64,000 nt of DNA from Sinorhizobium fredii (GCF_002944405.1 NZ_CP024307.1:1694501-1758500), one strand, 5' to 3'. Counted from the first letter of the stretch, positions 26,500 to 35,193 are shown. Notes: generated by a model from the letters alone, not told the origin. Translations and numbers: made by a program.

Positions 26500-26892
26500 T
26501 CAGATCAGATCCATCTGCTGAAGGCGTAGCACCTGGCGCCTGTATCGGGCGGCCATCCAAAGGATTCGTTCAGCGAGCTTGTCGTTCTGCATCGCATCCT
26601 CGATCGTCGCCTCGCTCAGCATGTGACCTTGGCTGGAATCGGACTTGCTGAATCCTTCGCCGTTCTGCGTTCTGGCGTAGTCGGCATCCCTGTCCGCCAC
26701 GATCTTCAGCGCCTCCAGAGCAGCCTTGATCGCCTTGCGTCGCGGATGGTGCGCAGGGGTGCGGAACTTCAACCTCGGAACGGGCTGGATCGTGACGGGT
26801 GTGGCGGTCGGATCGTCACTACGGAAATCCGGAGATTCCTGATTCTCAATTGCGAAGTAATGTGGGGACGGTGATGAATCGTGCTTGGTCAT
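26500..26892 (-). CDS. Hypothetical protein of the element
   Basis: A 130-residue protein with a polar N-terminus (about 1-55, Pro/Ser/Thr-rich) and a helical C-terminal half (RRKAIKAALEALKIVADRDADYARTQ, ERILWMAARYRRQVLRLQQMDLI). No family known. Its start overlaps the stop of the upstream gene (ATGA), so the two are one operon reading away from the replication region. Confidence 0.6.
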   Translation of the reverse strand: MTKHDSSPSPHYFAIENQESPDFRSDDPTATPVTIQPVPRLKFRTPAHHPRRKAIKAALEALKIVADRDADYARTQNGEGFSKSDSSQGHMLSEATIEDAMQNDKLAERILWMAARYRRQVLRLQQMDLI

Positions 26893-27251
26893 AGTGACGC
26901 TTCTCCAGGCGCCTGCGACGACCCGGAACGGGGAATCTCGCGGAGCTGATGGAGGTCGGATCTCAGGAGGATCCTGGACTGAATCTTCAGCTTCGTCTCG
27001 CGCGTGTCGAAGCCCTGCTGCTTCAGGATATCCTTAGCGAGACGGATGATGCTCTGCATCTCCGGAGACGGGTCGCCAAGGCCATAGAACACCGCCACGG
27101 CAGCCGCCAACGCGCGGTCAACCTCCGATGCTTCGGGGCGCCCCTTCGTGCCTTTCTTGCCGCGAGCCGCCTGCTTCTTGCGATACGCCTCGGTCCTTCG
27201 GCGACCCACTTCATTTCTCGGATCAGCAATCCTCGGCACGGCAACCTCCAT
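26889..27251 (-). CDS. Basic hypothetical protein next to the replication region
   Basis: About 120 residues from the ATG at 27251 (a GTG at 27257 is equally possible). The first 50 residues are strongly basic (GRRRTEAYRKKQAARGKKGTKGRP), followed by a helical part with ASEVDRALAAAVAVFYGLGD and a KDILKQQGFDTRETKLKI segment. A ParG/copy-control-like or other DNA-binding protein is possible from charge and position beside the iterons, but no ribbon-helix-helix or HTH is clear. Diverges from rep across 624 bp. Confidence 0.6.
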   Translation of the reverse strand: MEVAVPRIADPRNEVGRRRTEAYRKKQAARGKKGTKGRPEASEVDRALAAAVAVFYGLGDPSPEMQSIIRLAKDILKQQGFDTRETKLKIQSRILLRSDLHQLREIPRSGSSQAPGEASL

Positions 27252-27553
27252 CCGCACTAACCTGCACTACGGGTAATATCGGGTGGGACGATGCAAGGGA
27301 CAAAAACGGTCGGCACTACGATGGTAAGGGAGTTGCGGAGCTGGTCGAGCGGAGCGGGAGCGTAGCGCTCACGAGAACCGTTAGGTTTCTCCCAGCCTGG
27401 AGAGTGGTAAGCCCATCTCGAACATCACAGCGGGGGGATGCCCTCCCGTGGGCGCGCGCACGCCCACGCACGCACCCTCTCTTAGGATTGTCCAGAGTTG
27501 ACAATTTGGACAGGCTTACAACGCCGATGCCGCAAGGATTCGTCCATTTTATT

Positions 27554-27826
27554 TTCGTCTCAAAAATCCCGGTTTTAGCATCCACTTAAATTCGTCTTCG
27601 TCTCAAAAATCCCTAGGACGAAGAGTTTATCGCCGTCACTACCGCGTCTTCGTCCTGCGTTCGTGAGAGACTGGACGAAGAGGCTGAAACCCCCGCGGCG
27701 CAAGCCATCGAGGGGTGGACGAAGACAGAATTCCTCTTCTCCTATGGAATTCCATAACTGGACGAAGACATCACTACGGGGCTGTTCCCGTCTTCGTCCA
27801 CTTGGAAAGAAAAGCTGGACGAAGAC
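27554..27826. repeat. Iteron array: candidate replication origin of the element
   Basis: TGGACGAAGAC or its close form occurs on the + strand at 27672-27681 (10 bp), 27716-27726, 27759-27769 and 27816-27826, with a variant at 27616-27625, and inverted copies at 27646-27655 and 27790-27800. Spacings of 44, 43 and 57 bp place the first three on the same DNA face. A 17-bp direct repeat TTCGTCTCAAAAATCCC (27554-27570, 27597-27613, also 43 bp apart) opens the array inside the most AT-rich stretch (27545-27592). The initiator gene starts 50 bp downstream. The remaining part of 27252-27553 holds TTGACA at 27498 but no gene. Confidence 0.82.
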
Positions 27827-27875
27827 GTTGCGCCGTTCTCCGCCGGCGACAATCATAGTTGCAGGAGGACGACAC

Positions 27876-29429
27876 ATGAGACCACACCGCCAGAATTTTA
27901 GGCCGAAGCCGCGCGGCTCTCTCTCGACCGCACTGGCGAAGCCGAGCAACTTGGAACGCGTCGCCCCGGAGTCTCCGAGGCCGATCGAGCTGCTGAAGGG
28001 TATGACGGTCGACGGGAACTCGACCCTGACATCGCACGATGCCGCGCTGCACGATCTACTCCTGTCCTCGGCTTATGAAGCCGACCGAGGTTTGACCGCC
28101 GATGTGCACACGATTCCGATGGTGCATGTGCTTCACTACTTCGGTGCTGAAGCGCGCCGGGATGCAGTGAAGGCATCGCTGGGGCGCCTGCTGAAGAACA
28201 CCGTGTCGTTCGGGACGGACGATGGCCAGCGCTACGAGCAGGTTCCGTTGCTGGTTTCCTGGCTCTCTCGCAAAGACAACGTCGAGACGATCCACTTCGG
28301 CTTGGCGGATCCAATGCGACGGATCATGACCGAGAAGCGGGAGTTCGCATATCTCGAACTTGCGGCGCTGCCGAAGATGAAGTGCAAGTTCTCGCAACCG
28401 CTCTATCGTGTGCTCCTGGCGAAGGTGCGGGAGTCCGGCCGCGTATGGATCCCGGGCGAGAACAACACCGTCGTCGTGACCGCCAGCGTCGACGAGATCG
28501 GAACATGGGTCGGCTTCCCTCGTGAGAAGGACGGCAGCATCCACAGCGGCAAGCTGCGCACCCGAATGCTTGAGAACGTCGTGCGGGACTTCGAGCGCAT
28601 TCAGGCCTTCAAGATCGCGGTCAATCCTGTCAGAGGGGCGACCCGTGGCAATCCGATCATCGAAGTCGAGTTCGAGCTCACGCTCGCTCCGCCCGACCAC
28701 CGCCGCATCCGTGCCATCTACGATGGCGCCGGGATCAAGCAGTTCGGCGGCACGGATGTCGAAGAGTATCGTGTGCGGTCGGACATCTGGTTGAAAGCCA
28801 TCAACCAGCTCGTCGCCGCCGATACCTCCCATGTCAGTCTGAGCCATCAGGTGCTGTTCCGGCTCTGGACGGCTGCGATCAACGAGATGCTGACAGGCGC
28901 GCCGATCTCTGAGGGATACCGTAACCGGATCTTCCGAGGCGAAAGCCTGCGCGATCAGATCGACAGGCTCGGTCCTGACGCTGCCGCATGGGGCTTCATC
29001 CAGGAAGAGGCTGAGGATCCGGATCTGCTCAGCAGGAGCAAGCAGGAAAGGATCGAGATCGCCAACGTCGGCGAAGCTGCGCGCCGTGAACGCGTCTGGA
29101 GGGATGACGCGAAGCCGGTCGCCAGCCCAGCCACGAAATCGGCAGTTCAACAGGATCCGATTGTCCTTTTCGAATGCTGCCGTGAAATCAGGATGACCGT
29201 CAACAACTCGCTGACGACGCTTGATGCCATCGAGGAAATGGTTCTCGATCCGATCGAGTACTACAGGGATTGGAGCGGTGGCCAGGAAAAGACAATCAGG
29301 GTGCAGTGGCGCCTGGATGATGTCGATAACCACATGATCCTCCGGAAGAGAATCTCAGAAGGCGATGCGATGGAGCTTGCCAAGCGCCTCTCAAACCACA
29401 TCGAAGGCGCCATTGAGTACGCAGCATGA
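27876..29429 (+). CDS. Replication initiator (Rep_3/RepA-like, winged helix)
   Basis: A 517-residue protein directly after the iteron array. ATG at 27876 with GCAGGAGG upstream is preferred over longer frames, which would run through the iterons. Residues about 45-300 look like two winged-helix units of plasmid Rep initiators: HDLLLSSAYEAD, a helix-turn-helix-like segment RRDAVKASLGRLLKNTVSFG, then YLELAALPKMKCKFSQPLYRVLLAKVRESGRVWI and SVDEIGTWVGFP. The C-terminal part is of unknown role. Initiators of this kind bind iterons as monomers and autoregulate. The next gene overlaps (ATGA). The family call rests on pattern and the adjacent iterons, so it is strong but not proven. Confidence 0.75.
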   Translation: MRPHRQNFRPKPRGSLSTALAKPSNLERVAPESPRPIELLKGMTVDGNSTLTSHDAALHDLLLSSAYEADRGLTADVHTIPMVHVLHYFGAEARRDAVKASLGRLLKNTVSFGTDDGQRYEQVPLLVSWLSRKDNVETIHFGLADPMRRIMTEKREFAYLELAALPKMKCKFSQPLYRVLLAKVRESGRVWIPGENNTVVVTASVDEIGTWVGFPREKDGSIHSGKLRTRMLENVVRDFERIQAFKIAVNPVRGATRGNPIIEVEFELTLAPPDHRRIRAIYDGAGIKQFGGTDVEEYRVRSDIWLKAINQLVAADTSHVSLSHQVLFRLWTAAINEMLTGAPISEGYRNRIFRGESLRDQIDRLGPDAAAWGFIQEEAEDPDLLSRSKQERIEIANVGEAARRERVWRDDAKPVASPATKSAVQQDPIVLFECCREIRMTVNNSLTTLDAIEEMVLDPIEYYRDWSGGQEKTIRVQWRLDDVDNHMILRKRISEGDAMELAKRLSNHIEGAIEYAA

Positions 29430-30244
29430 CCCAGACAATTGATATCCACGAAGTTCGCCCGCGCCTTCGCTTCCTGCTTTCGAATGCGGCCAAGGAGGAA
29501 GGTAAGAAGATGGCGAACCTGTTCTCGACCTATTCCTACCGAAAGGATCCCGGCCGCACGAGCAGTCAGTTCCATCATATCATCGAAAGCATCAAAGGCG
29601 GCCGCTTCCCAAATATTGCTCAGGCCGATGAAGTCATGAAGGGCACCCTGACGGCATCGCTGCAGGTCATGGTAGACGGCAGGCGACTTCCTGAATGGCT
29701 CATGTGGCGGCAGACCTGGGCGAACGATCTTGCCGATGGCCGGCCGCAGCATATGGTCGCCTCCGCGAACTACATGATCGAATATCAGGACAAGCTGGAG
29801 CAGTTGCTCGATACGAGCGGGCGCCAGTTCGACATGGAGGAGGACGACGATACCCGAGCACCACGCGGTGCCGTGCGAGAGCTCTCCGATATTGCTGATC
29901 CTGTCCTTCGAGAGCGCCTCCGGAAGAAGATGAACGACGAAGCCAGGCTCGCCACCTACGGAGACCGAGAGATCTGTCCCAGTCCCGGTGTCGTTCCGAT
30001 GATCCTATACAGGATGAACATGACGGAGGAGGAAAAGGCTCGAGAACGCGAAGACGACGAGAGGCGCTCGCTCAGAGACTATGGGAAGAACCTGATCTCC
30101 GCGTTCGAACTCGTCACGGGAGAGAAGTTCGAACGTGCATGGAAAACCAAGACGGAACTCCATGCCGCTCTTCGCGACCAGTTCAGCGAATATTATGACG
30201 AGAAGCTATCGATCCGGACATTGCTGCTCGGTGGCTACAGATAA
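29426..30244 (+). CDS. Hypothetical protein coupled to the initiator gene
   Basis: A 272-residue, charged, mostly helical protein; it starts within the stop of rep (ATGA). Sequence features: RPRLRFLLSNAAKEEGKKMANLFSTYSY near the start, an acidic patch MEEDDDT about residue 137, MTEEEKAREREDDERRSL near 196, and a C-terminal helix ending LLLGGYR. No family recognised. Tight coupling suggests a role in replication or stability of the element. Confidence 0.68.
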   Translation: MTQTIDIHEVRPRLRFLLSNAAKEEGKKMANLFSTYSYRKDPGRTSSQFHHIIESIKGGRFPNIAQADEVMKGTLTASLQVMVDGRRLPEWLMWRQTWANDLADGRPQHMVASANYMIEYQDKLEQLLDTSGRQFDMEEDDDTRAPRGAVRELSDIADPVLRERLRKKMNDEARLATYGDREICPSPGVVPMILYRMNMTEEEKAREREDDERRSLRDYGKNLISAFELVTGEKFERAWKTKTELHAALRDQFSEYYDEKLSIRTLLLGGYR

Positions 30245-30260
30245 CGGATATATCCGTTAT
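30241..30260. promoter_or_regulatory. Perfect 20-bp palindrome after the replication operon
   Basis: ATAACGGATATATCCGTTAT reads the same on both strands and overlaps the stop codon of the gene at 29426. No T-run follows, so it is a better candidate for an operator or recombination/partition site than a terminator. Confidence 0.55.
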
Positions 30261-30399
30261 AACACGCTTTACCATCTTCGCAGGATCCGCTAATGAAGGG
30301 CTCACAACCTTCCCGGGTCCTGCTAGACATTAGCCCGGATAACGAAAGCGAAAGCAACCTCAATGGTCACCGAACTCCACATAGCCCGAATAGCCTGAC

Positions 30400-30417
30400 A
30401 CCGCCCGAGAAGGCGGT
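30400..30417 (+). other. Short hairpin upstream of the phosphoesterase gene
   Basis: ACCGCC/GGCGGT with a CGAGAA loop, in the 206-bp leader between the palindrome and the metallophosphoesterase start. It could be an attenuator-like structure; the T-rich tail (TTTGTTTTC) comes 15 bases later, too far for a standard terminator. Confidence 0.35.
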
Positions 30418-30451
30418 CGCTGTTCTGTGTCTTTGTTTTCGGAGTTCCCAC

Positions 30452-30988
30452 ATGTCATTCTGCCGCAAGTTTTACATTTCCGACACGCACTTCCTCCACG
30501 ACAACGTCCTGCAGTTCTCCAATCGTCCTTTCCGGTCGATCGAGGAGCACGACGAACACCTGATCCAGCAGTGGAATCTCGTCGTCGGCCAGGATGACAT
30601 CGTCTACCACCTTGGAGATTTCGCCTTCTCTCTGACCGACAAGGCCGGCAAGGTCCGCTGGATCTTTTCCCGCCTGAACGGCCGCAAGCGTCTCGTGATC
30701 GGCAACCATGACCTTCGCCATGGCGAGCTGCATCCGACCATCGCCGGCTTGCCGTGGGACACGCGCCCCGAAGGATTCATCTTCACCGAAGACGAAGGCG
30801 CGAAGCTCGTCCTCGCGCACTACGCCCAGCGCTCGTGGCAGTGGGAACGCAAGGGCGGCTACCACTTCTACGGCCATGCCCATGGCGCCTTGCCTGGCAT
30901 CGGCCGGTCTCGGGATGTTGGCGTGGATATGCCGGACGTTCGGTTCACACCGTCGACGTTCAAGGAACTTACGGAAGGAATGAAGTGA
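30452..30988 (+). CDS. Metallophosphoesterase (calcineurin-like)
   Basis: A 178-residue phosphoesterase with all core metal motifs: YISDTHF (D-x-H), YHLGDFAF (GD), VIGNHDLRH (GNHD), LAHYAQ and FYGHAHGALPG (GHxH). Small single-domain enzymes like this are common on phages and plasmids and can act on cyclic or linear nucleotides, RNA ends or Ap4A. ATG at 30452 with GGAG upstream. The stop overlaps the next ATG as TGATG, making an operon with a zinc-ribbon protein. Substrate cannot be assigned. Confidence 0.88.
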   Translation: MSFCRKFYISDTHFLHDNVLQFSNRPFRSIEEHDEHLIQQWNLVVGQDDIVYHLGDFAFSLTDKAGKVRWIFSRLNGRKRLVIGNHDLRHGELHPTIAGLPWDTRPEGFIFTEDEGAKLVLAHYAQRSWQWERKGGYHFYGHAHGALPGIGRSRDVGVDMPDVRFTPSTFKELTEGMK

Positions 30989-31287
30989 TGACCACCGACC
31001 TCGACCTTCTCCCAAAAGGCTGGCGCGCGATGGCGCAGGAACTGCTCGAAAAGGCGCGCAAGCAGTTCGGCGGGATCGTGTTCACGAACATCTCCGCTAA
31101 TCCGGGCGGCTGGCTCACCGTTGATTTCGACAAGCATTCCGTCGGTGTTGAGCACAACTGGCGCGCTCTGAAGTTCTGCGAGGGCTATTCCTCTATGTCA
31201 TGGCACATCTGCTCCGAGTGCGGCAGCCACCGCGCCGAACAACGCCCCGGCTACGTCTTCGCTATCTGCGAAGAGTGCCGCGACTGA
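30988..31287 (+). CDS. Small zinc-ribbon-like hypothetical protein
   Basis: A 99-residue protein starting in the stop of the phosphoesterase gene. It has a helical start (RAMAQELLEKARKQFGGIVF), a beta-rich middle (GWLTVDFDKHSVGVEHNW) and four Cys in a C-terminal pattern CSECG...AICEEC, likely one zinc site. Possible partner or regulator of the phosphoesterase or the downstream AAA protease. Confidence 0.65.
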   Translation: MTTDLDLLPKGWRAMAQELLEKARKQFGGIVFTNISANPGGWLTVDFDKHSVGVEHNWRALKFCEGYSSMSWHICSECGSHRAEQRPGYVFAICEECRD

Positions 31288-31339
31288 ATCCCGTCAACCC
31301 ACAGAACCTGCTTTTACCGATCAACAACGTGGGTGACAC

Positions 31340-33268
31340 ATGTCCGACGAAACGAAATCCATCGACCGCTGGATCGCCGAGCTCCATCTGCAGCGCGCCC
31401 TGCGTCCGTATCGCGCCGGCCGCGCCTTCGTGCTGGTTGTCGTCATTCCGGCCGATGATGGCGCGGGGCACTGGCAGCAGGCGGCCTACGACATCATGAA
31501 GACCATGGCCAAGGAAAGCGAAGCTGGGGACGAATACGACTTCACCCGCCGCAACGACTTCCGCGCCGACACGTTCGAAATCACCCCGCGCAAGGTCAAG
31601 GATAAGCTGATCCCGCCGAAGGAAGATCCATGGACGACGGTCAACTTCGCCAACTTCCGCTCGGTCTTCATCTGCCGCCGCGGCGATGCCGATCCTGTCC
31701 TCGGCTCGCGCACGTCAGCGATTGCAGATGCGGTGATCGACATCGCCGAGTTGGACATGATCCTCGTGCAGCGCGCCATCCAGGAAGTGACCGGCGCCGA
31801 AGTTACGGCCGACGAGGCCGCCGAGATCATGTCACTTTCCGCAGAAGTCCGTCTGGTGCTCCGCAAGACCGGCCGCGGCGTGAAGAACGTCCTGCAGCGC
31901 ATGCGCGCCATCCAGCCGCCATCGAAGGAAGCTGCGGCCGTCGTGCCGCAGAAAACGGAGGACGGCCCGCGTCTGGAGGATCTGCACGGCTACGGCGCCG
32001 CGAAGGAATGGGGCATGGAATTGAAGCGCGACCTGCAGGACTATGCTGCGGGCAAGATCGGATGGGAGGATGTCGACTCGGGGCTGCTGTTGTCCGGCCC
32101 GCCCGGCTGCGGAAAGACCACGTTCGCTCAGGCGCTGGCGAATTCGCTGGACGCTCATCTCGTCGTCGGCAGCTATTCGACCTGGCTCGGCACTGGCGAA
32201 GGACATCAGGGCACGATGCTCAAGGCCATGCGCGCCGCGTTCCATCATGCCCGTGAGAACGCGCCGGCCATCATCCTGATCGACGAGATCGACAACTTCG
32301 TCCAGCGTGGCAGCTTAGGCCGCGCCAGCAGCGACGAATGGATGCGCGGCGTGGTCAATGGGCTGCTGGAATGCCTCGATGGCGCTATCGAGCGCCCGGG
32401 TGTCATTGTCATTGGAGCGACTAACCACCCGGGCGGCATCGACACCGCGTTGCTCCGCCCGGGCCGTCTGGATCGCCACGTCCAGATCGACCTGCCGGAC
32501 GCTGCCGCACGCTCTGCGATCCTCCAGTACCATCTGCAGTCCGTGGTCGACGTGTCCTCGGTCATCGGCCGCACGGAAGGCTTCTCGGGCGCCGATCTGG
32601 AGCGCATCGCCCGCGATGCCCGCCGCATGGCCCGCCGCAAGCAGGTTCCGGTCAGCGTGGAGCACGTCGCCACGGCGATGCCGGAAATGCATTCCTTGCC
32701 ACGCGAGCAGCGTCTGTCGACCGCGATCCACGAACTTGGCCACGCGGTTGTCGGGATCGCTCTCGATCACCGTCGCCTCAAGAAGATCGTGGTTCACAAG
32801 GCGGTGTTCTTGACCGAAGCGTCGCAGGCGGCCGGCTACGCTCACTTCGAAGGAAAGATGGCCGAGCGCAAGAGCAAAGGATGGTGGGAGGACGAGATCT
32901 GCGTCTATCTCGGTTCCGTCGCGGCCGAGACCCTGTTCCTTGGTGGTCACTGCGATGGTTCGGCTCACGACCTGCAGCAGGCAACCGACGCGGCACTGCA
33001 CATGCTTGCCGTGGCAGGCTTCGGTGACACTCTGATGTCGGATGGCGTTGGTGCGGACATGTCGCTGCGCCGTCATCGGCTTGAGCCGCAGGTCGACGGG
33101 ATCCTGCAGGAACAGCTCCTGCGCGCCAGCCAGATCGTAGAACGCTACCGCGATCTCATCGAGCGTCTCGCCGAGGAACTCGCCGACAAAGGGGAGATCT
33201 CAGGCGAAGCGGTGACGGCCGCCGTCCGCGATCACGGCAAGCCCATCCAACTCGCGCTGGCGATGTAA
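31340..33268 (+). CDS. Soluble FtsH-like AAA ATPase-zinc protease
   Basis: A 642-residue protein with an AAA module and an M41-type protease domain. Walker A GPPGCGKT (253-260), Walker B IILIDEID (311-318), sensor 1 GATNHP, Arg-finger region RPGRLDRHV, lid with GFSGADLERIARDA, then the zinc motif HELGH (464-468) and the third ligand in SAHDLQQATDAA. Unlike cellular FtsH there is no N-terminal transmembrane segment; instead about 200 residues of unknown fold precede the ATPase. It would therefore act as a cytosolic ATP-dependent protease. Such proteins occur on phages and mobile elements; a role in regulating the element or in defence is inference. Confidence 0.9.
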   Translation: MSDETKSIDRWIAELHLQRALRPYRAGRAFVLVVVIPADDGAGHWQQAAYDIMKTMAKESEAGDEYDFTRRNDFRADTFEITPRKVKDKLIPPKEDPWTTVNFANFRSVFICRRGDADPVLGSRTSAIADAVIDIAELDMILVQRAIQEVTGAEVTADEAAEIMSLSAEVRLVLRKTGRGVKNVLQRMRAIQPPSKEAAAVVPQKTEDGPRLEDLHGYGAAKEWGMELKRDLQDYAAGKIGWEDVDSGLLLSGPPGCGKTTFAQALANSLDAHLVVGSYSTWLGTGEGHQGTMLKAMRAAFHHARENAPAIILIDEIDNFVQRGSLGRASSDEWMRGVVNGLLECLDGAIERPGVIVIGATNHPGGIDTALLRPGRLDRHVQIDLPDAAARSAILQYHLQSVVDVSSVIGRTEGFSGADLERIARDARRMARRKQVPVSVEHVATAMPEMHSLPREQRLSTAIHELGHAVVGIALDHRRLKKIVVHKAVFLTEASQAAGYAHFEGKMAERKSKGWWEDEICVYLGSVAAETLFLGGHCDGSAHDLQQATDAALHMLAVAGFGDTLMSDGVGADMSLRRHRLEPQVDGILQEQLLRASQIVERYRDLIERLAEELADKGEISGEAVTAAVRDHGKPIQLALAM

Positions 33269-33273
33269 CCGGA

Positions 33274-33317
33274 GAAATCCCCGGACACGAACCTGATGTT
33301 CGTCTATGGGGGATTTC
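33274..33317 (+). other. Two-part stem-loop between the protease and excisionase-like genes
   Basis: GAAATCCCC (33274-33282) pairs with GGGGATTTC (33309-33317), and inside it ACGAAC (33287-33292) pairs with GTTCGT (33298-33303) around CTGAT. No T-run follows. It lies just after the protease stop and could be a terminator-like or structured leader for the excision module. Confidence 0.5.
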
Positions 33318-33412
33318 ACGAAGGATTCACCGCAACCGTCAGCTCGACGTTAAGCCGCCGCCGATAGGTTGCCGGATTGAATAATCGAATAGCGTATACA
33401 ACGGAGGTGTCC

Positions 33413-34138
33413 GTGAGCGACAACATCATCAGCCTCAAGCCCTGGATTGACCGCCTGCAGGCTGCGGAGCGCATAGAGCAGGAATACCTCGCCGAACGCG
33501 ACGAGCAGCGCCGCGAGGTGGAGGAGCAGCTCGACAACTGGGATCTCTATCTAGGATCGCGCGGCCTGACGTACGACGATGGCCCCGAGGATCCCGACGG
33601 GGCCTTCATCACCAAGGTCGACCGAGAGGTGAACCGGGTGATGGCCGAGTTCGAGGATCTGGTCGACCGTCAGGTGCGGGATCAGGACGACGCACTCGCG
33701 GCGCTCGATGACATCCGACGGGCGCTGGATCCGAATGTGGATGTGCCCGCTCGAGTGGTCAGAGATCCGTCGCCGGACGCGCCCCTGAACGTATTGGAGG
33801 TGCTCTGCCTGCCTGAGCTGGGAGGTCAGCTCTATGTTGGAGAGGATACCCCGGGAACGCCGAGCCGAAACATCAAGGAAAAGACCATTCGCGGCGCCTG
33901 GGATCGGGGTGACCTCGGATTCCTGATGCTCGGAAAGAACAAGTTCACGACCAGATCGATGATAAAGGAGTGGCTGGAAGGATGCCGAGAGAAATCGAAG
34001 AACCTCATATCCTCGAAAGAAAGCCCCGCTACGACAAAGCCGGCAAGCTCACCCACAAAGGCACCTGGTTCATCAAACACGGAAGCAAGCAAGTTGCGAC
34101 AGGCTGCTCTTTCTCGACGGCTGAAGAATCTAAGGTAG
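33413..34138 (+). CDS. Excisionase-like protein overlapping the integrase gene
   Basis: A 241-residue protein; the GTG at 33413 has ACGGAGGT upstream. The first part is helical and acidic (ERIEQEYLAERDEQRREVEEQLDNW). Residues about 150-200 (TPSRNIKEKTIRGAWDRGDLGFLMLGKNKFTTRSMIKEWLEGC) look like the winged HTH of excisionases: recognition helix, then a basic wing, then a W-containing helix. The last about 35 residues are Ser/Thr/Lys-rich. It overlaps the integrase start by 157 bp in another frame, a typical xis-int arrangement that couples expression. It is the best candidate for the recombination directionality factor. Confidence 0.65.
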   Translation: MSDNIISLKPWIDRLQAAERIEQEYLAERDEQRREVEEQLDNWDLYLGSRGLTYDDGPEDPDGAFITKVDREVNRVMAEFEDLVDRQVRDQDDALAALDDIRRALDPNVDVPARVVRDPSPDAPLNVLEVLCLPELGGQLYVGEDTPGTPSRNIKEKTIRGAWDRGDLGFLMLGKNKFTTRSMIKEWLEGCREKSKNLISSKESPATTKPASSPTKAPGSSNTEASKLRQAALSRRLKNLR

Positions 34139-35193
34139 CGAAGGAAGAGGCGCTGCTGAAGCTTCACGAGTACAATGTGGAGCGCTATTCAAAGGTGGAG
34201 ATCACTGATGGATTGCTGGCTTCAGAGGTCAAGGTCGGCGACCTGATCTTGTATTACCTCCAGGAACAGGAGGACGACATCGCAGCGATGCCGAAGGCCC
34301 GTCGGAAGGAGCATCTCGATCAGATCGAGCGGCTGTCGGCTTTCTGGGGCGACAGGTTCGTGTCGGAGATCAAGCGCAAGACATCGAAGGAATATCAGAA
34401 GGATCGGAAGCCGTCCGTCGTTCGCAACGAACTGATCGCGCTGCGCGCCATCGTGAACTTCTGCGCCAAGGAGGGAAAGGTCAAGATATACGACCGCGAG
34501 CTGAACTATGAGATCCCCGAGCCCCAGGGCAGCCGTTTGCACTACTTCACCGAGAAGGAGGTTCGGAAGCTTTATCAGGCGGCCATGTGGAAGCGCCACA
34601 CGTTCAACGGAGAGCCTACTCATAAGGTGGCGGAGCATATCGGAAAATTCATCGCGGTCGCAGTGTTCACCGGAACGCGTGCGGAACGCATCCAGTCTGC
34701 TTCTTTTGTGAAGGAAGCTGGGCGGCCGTGGATTGATCTGGAGAACGGCATCTTCTACCGAGCTGCGGAGAAGGAGATGGTTCCCCATAACAAAAGGGCT
34801 GACCCAATCCTGATCCCAGATCCGCTCTTGAGGTTGATGAAGCGCTGGCATCATGGACGAGGCGCCATGAAAGGCACCCGATACCTTATCGAATATCAGG
34901 GCCGCCCGGTCGACTGCCGGAAAGGATTCTACACTCTCAAAAACGAGGTTCTCGGTGAAGAGCGCGCGGCACAAGTCAATCGTCACACGCTAAAACACAC
35001 CTGCGTTACGCTGCTGCTTCAGCACGGAGTTTCAGTTGAGGATGTTGCCGACTTTGTCTCGACCACGCCAGCCGTGATCCGCAAGGTCTACAAGCACGTG
35101 ATCCCAGGCGAGTATTCCGCAGTCCACCAGACATTCGCGAAAAAGCCGAAGGTTGGTTCGACGACCCGCCATGAGCGCAACAAGGCGGCTTGA
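33982..35193 (+). CDS. Tyrosine site-specific integrase
   Basis: A 403-residue tyrosine recombinase next to attR. It has an N-terminal arm-binding-like segment, a core-binding domain (about residues 90-180) and the catalytic domain: Arg I in FTGTRAERI (R233), HTLKHT (H335; the usual second Arg is Lys338) and the nucleophile in VIRKVYKHV (Y370). The His/Trp box is also atypical (STTPAVIRKVY). ATG at 33982 is preceded by AAGGAG. It reads towards the 49-bp attR, 151 bp away, and should integrate the element at the tRNA-Pro 3' end. The Lys substitution is tolerated in some families, so activity is likely but unproven. Confidence 0.92.
   Translation: MPREIEEPHILERKPRYDKAGKLTHKGTWFIKHGSKQVATGCSFSTAEESKVAKEEALLKLHEYNVERYSKVEITDGLLASEVKVGDLILYYLQEQEDDIAAMPKARRKEHLDQIERLSAFWGDRFVSEIKRKTSKEYQKDRKPSVVRNELIALRAIVNFCAKEGKVKIYDRELNYEIPEPQGSRLHYFTEKEVRKLYQAAMWKRHTFNGEPTHKVAEHIGKFIAVAVFTGTRAERIQSASFVKEAGRPWIDLENGIFYRAAEKEMVPHNKRADPILIPDPLLRLMKRWHHGRGAMKGTRYLIEYQGRPVDCRKGFYTLKNEVLGEERAAQVNRHTLKHTCVTLLLQHGVSVEDVADFVSTTPAVIRKVYKHVIPGEYSAVHQTFAKKPKVGSTTRHERNKAA

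Noticed and set aside
27663..27875. Upstream extension of the initiator frame
   Set aside because: It would run through the iterons and ignore the strong ribosome-binding site before 27876.
28056..29333. 425-residue minus-strand frame opposite the initiator gene
   Set aside because: Shadow of the Rep-like gene; no start signal.
30754..30987. Upstream extension of the zinc-ribbon gene
   Set aside because: The extension overlaps the phosphoesterase gene in another frame; the TGATG start at 30988 has better context.
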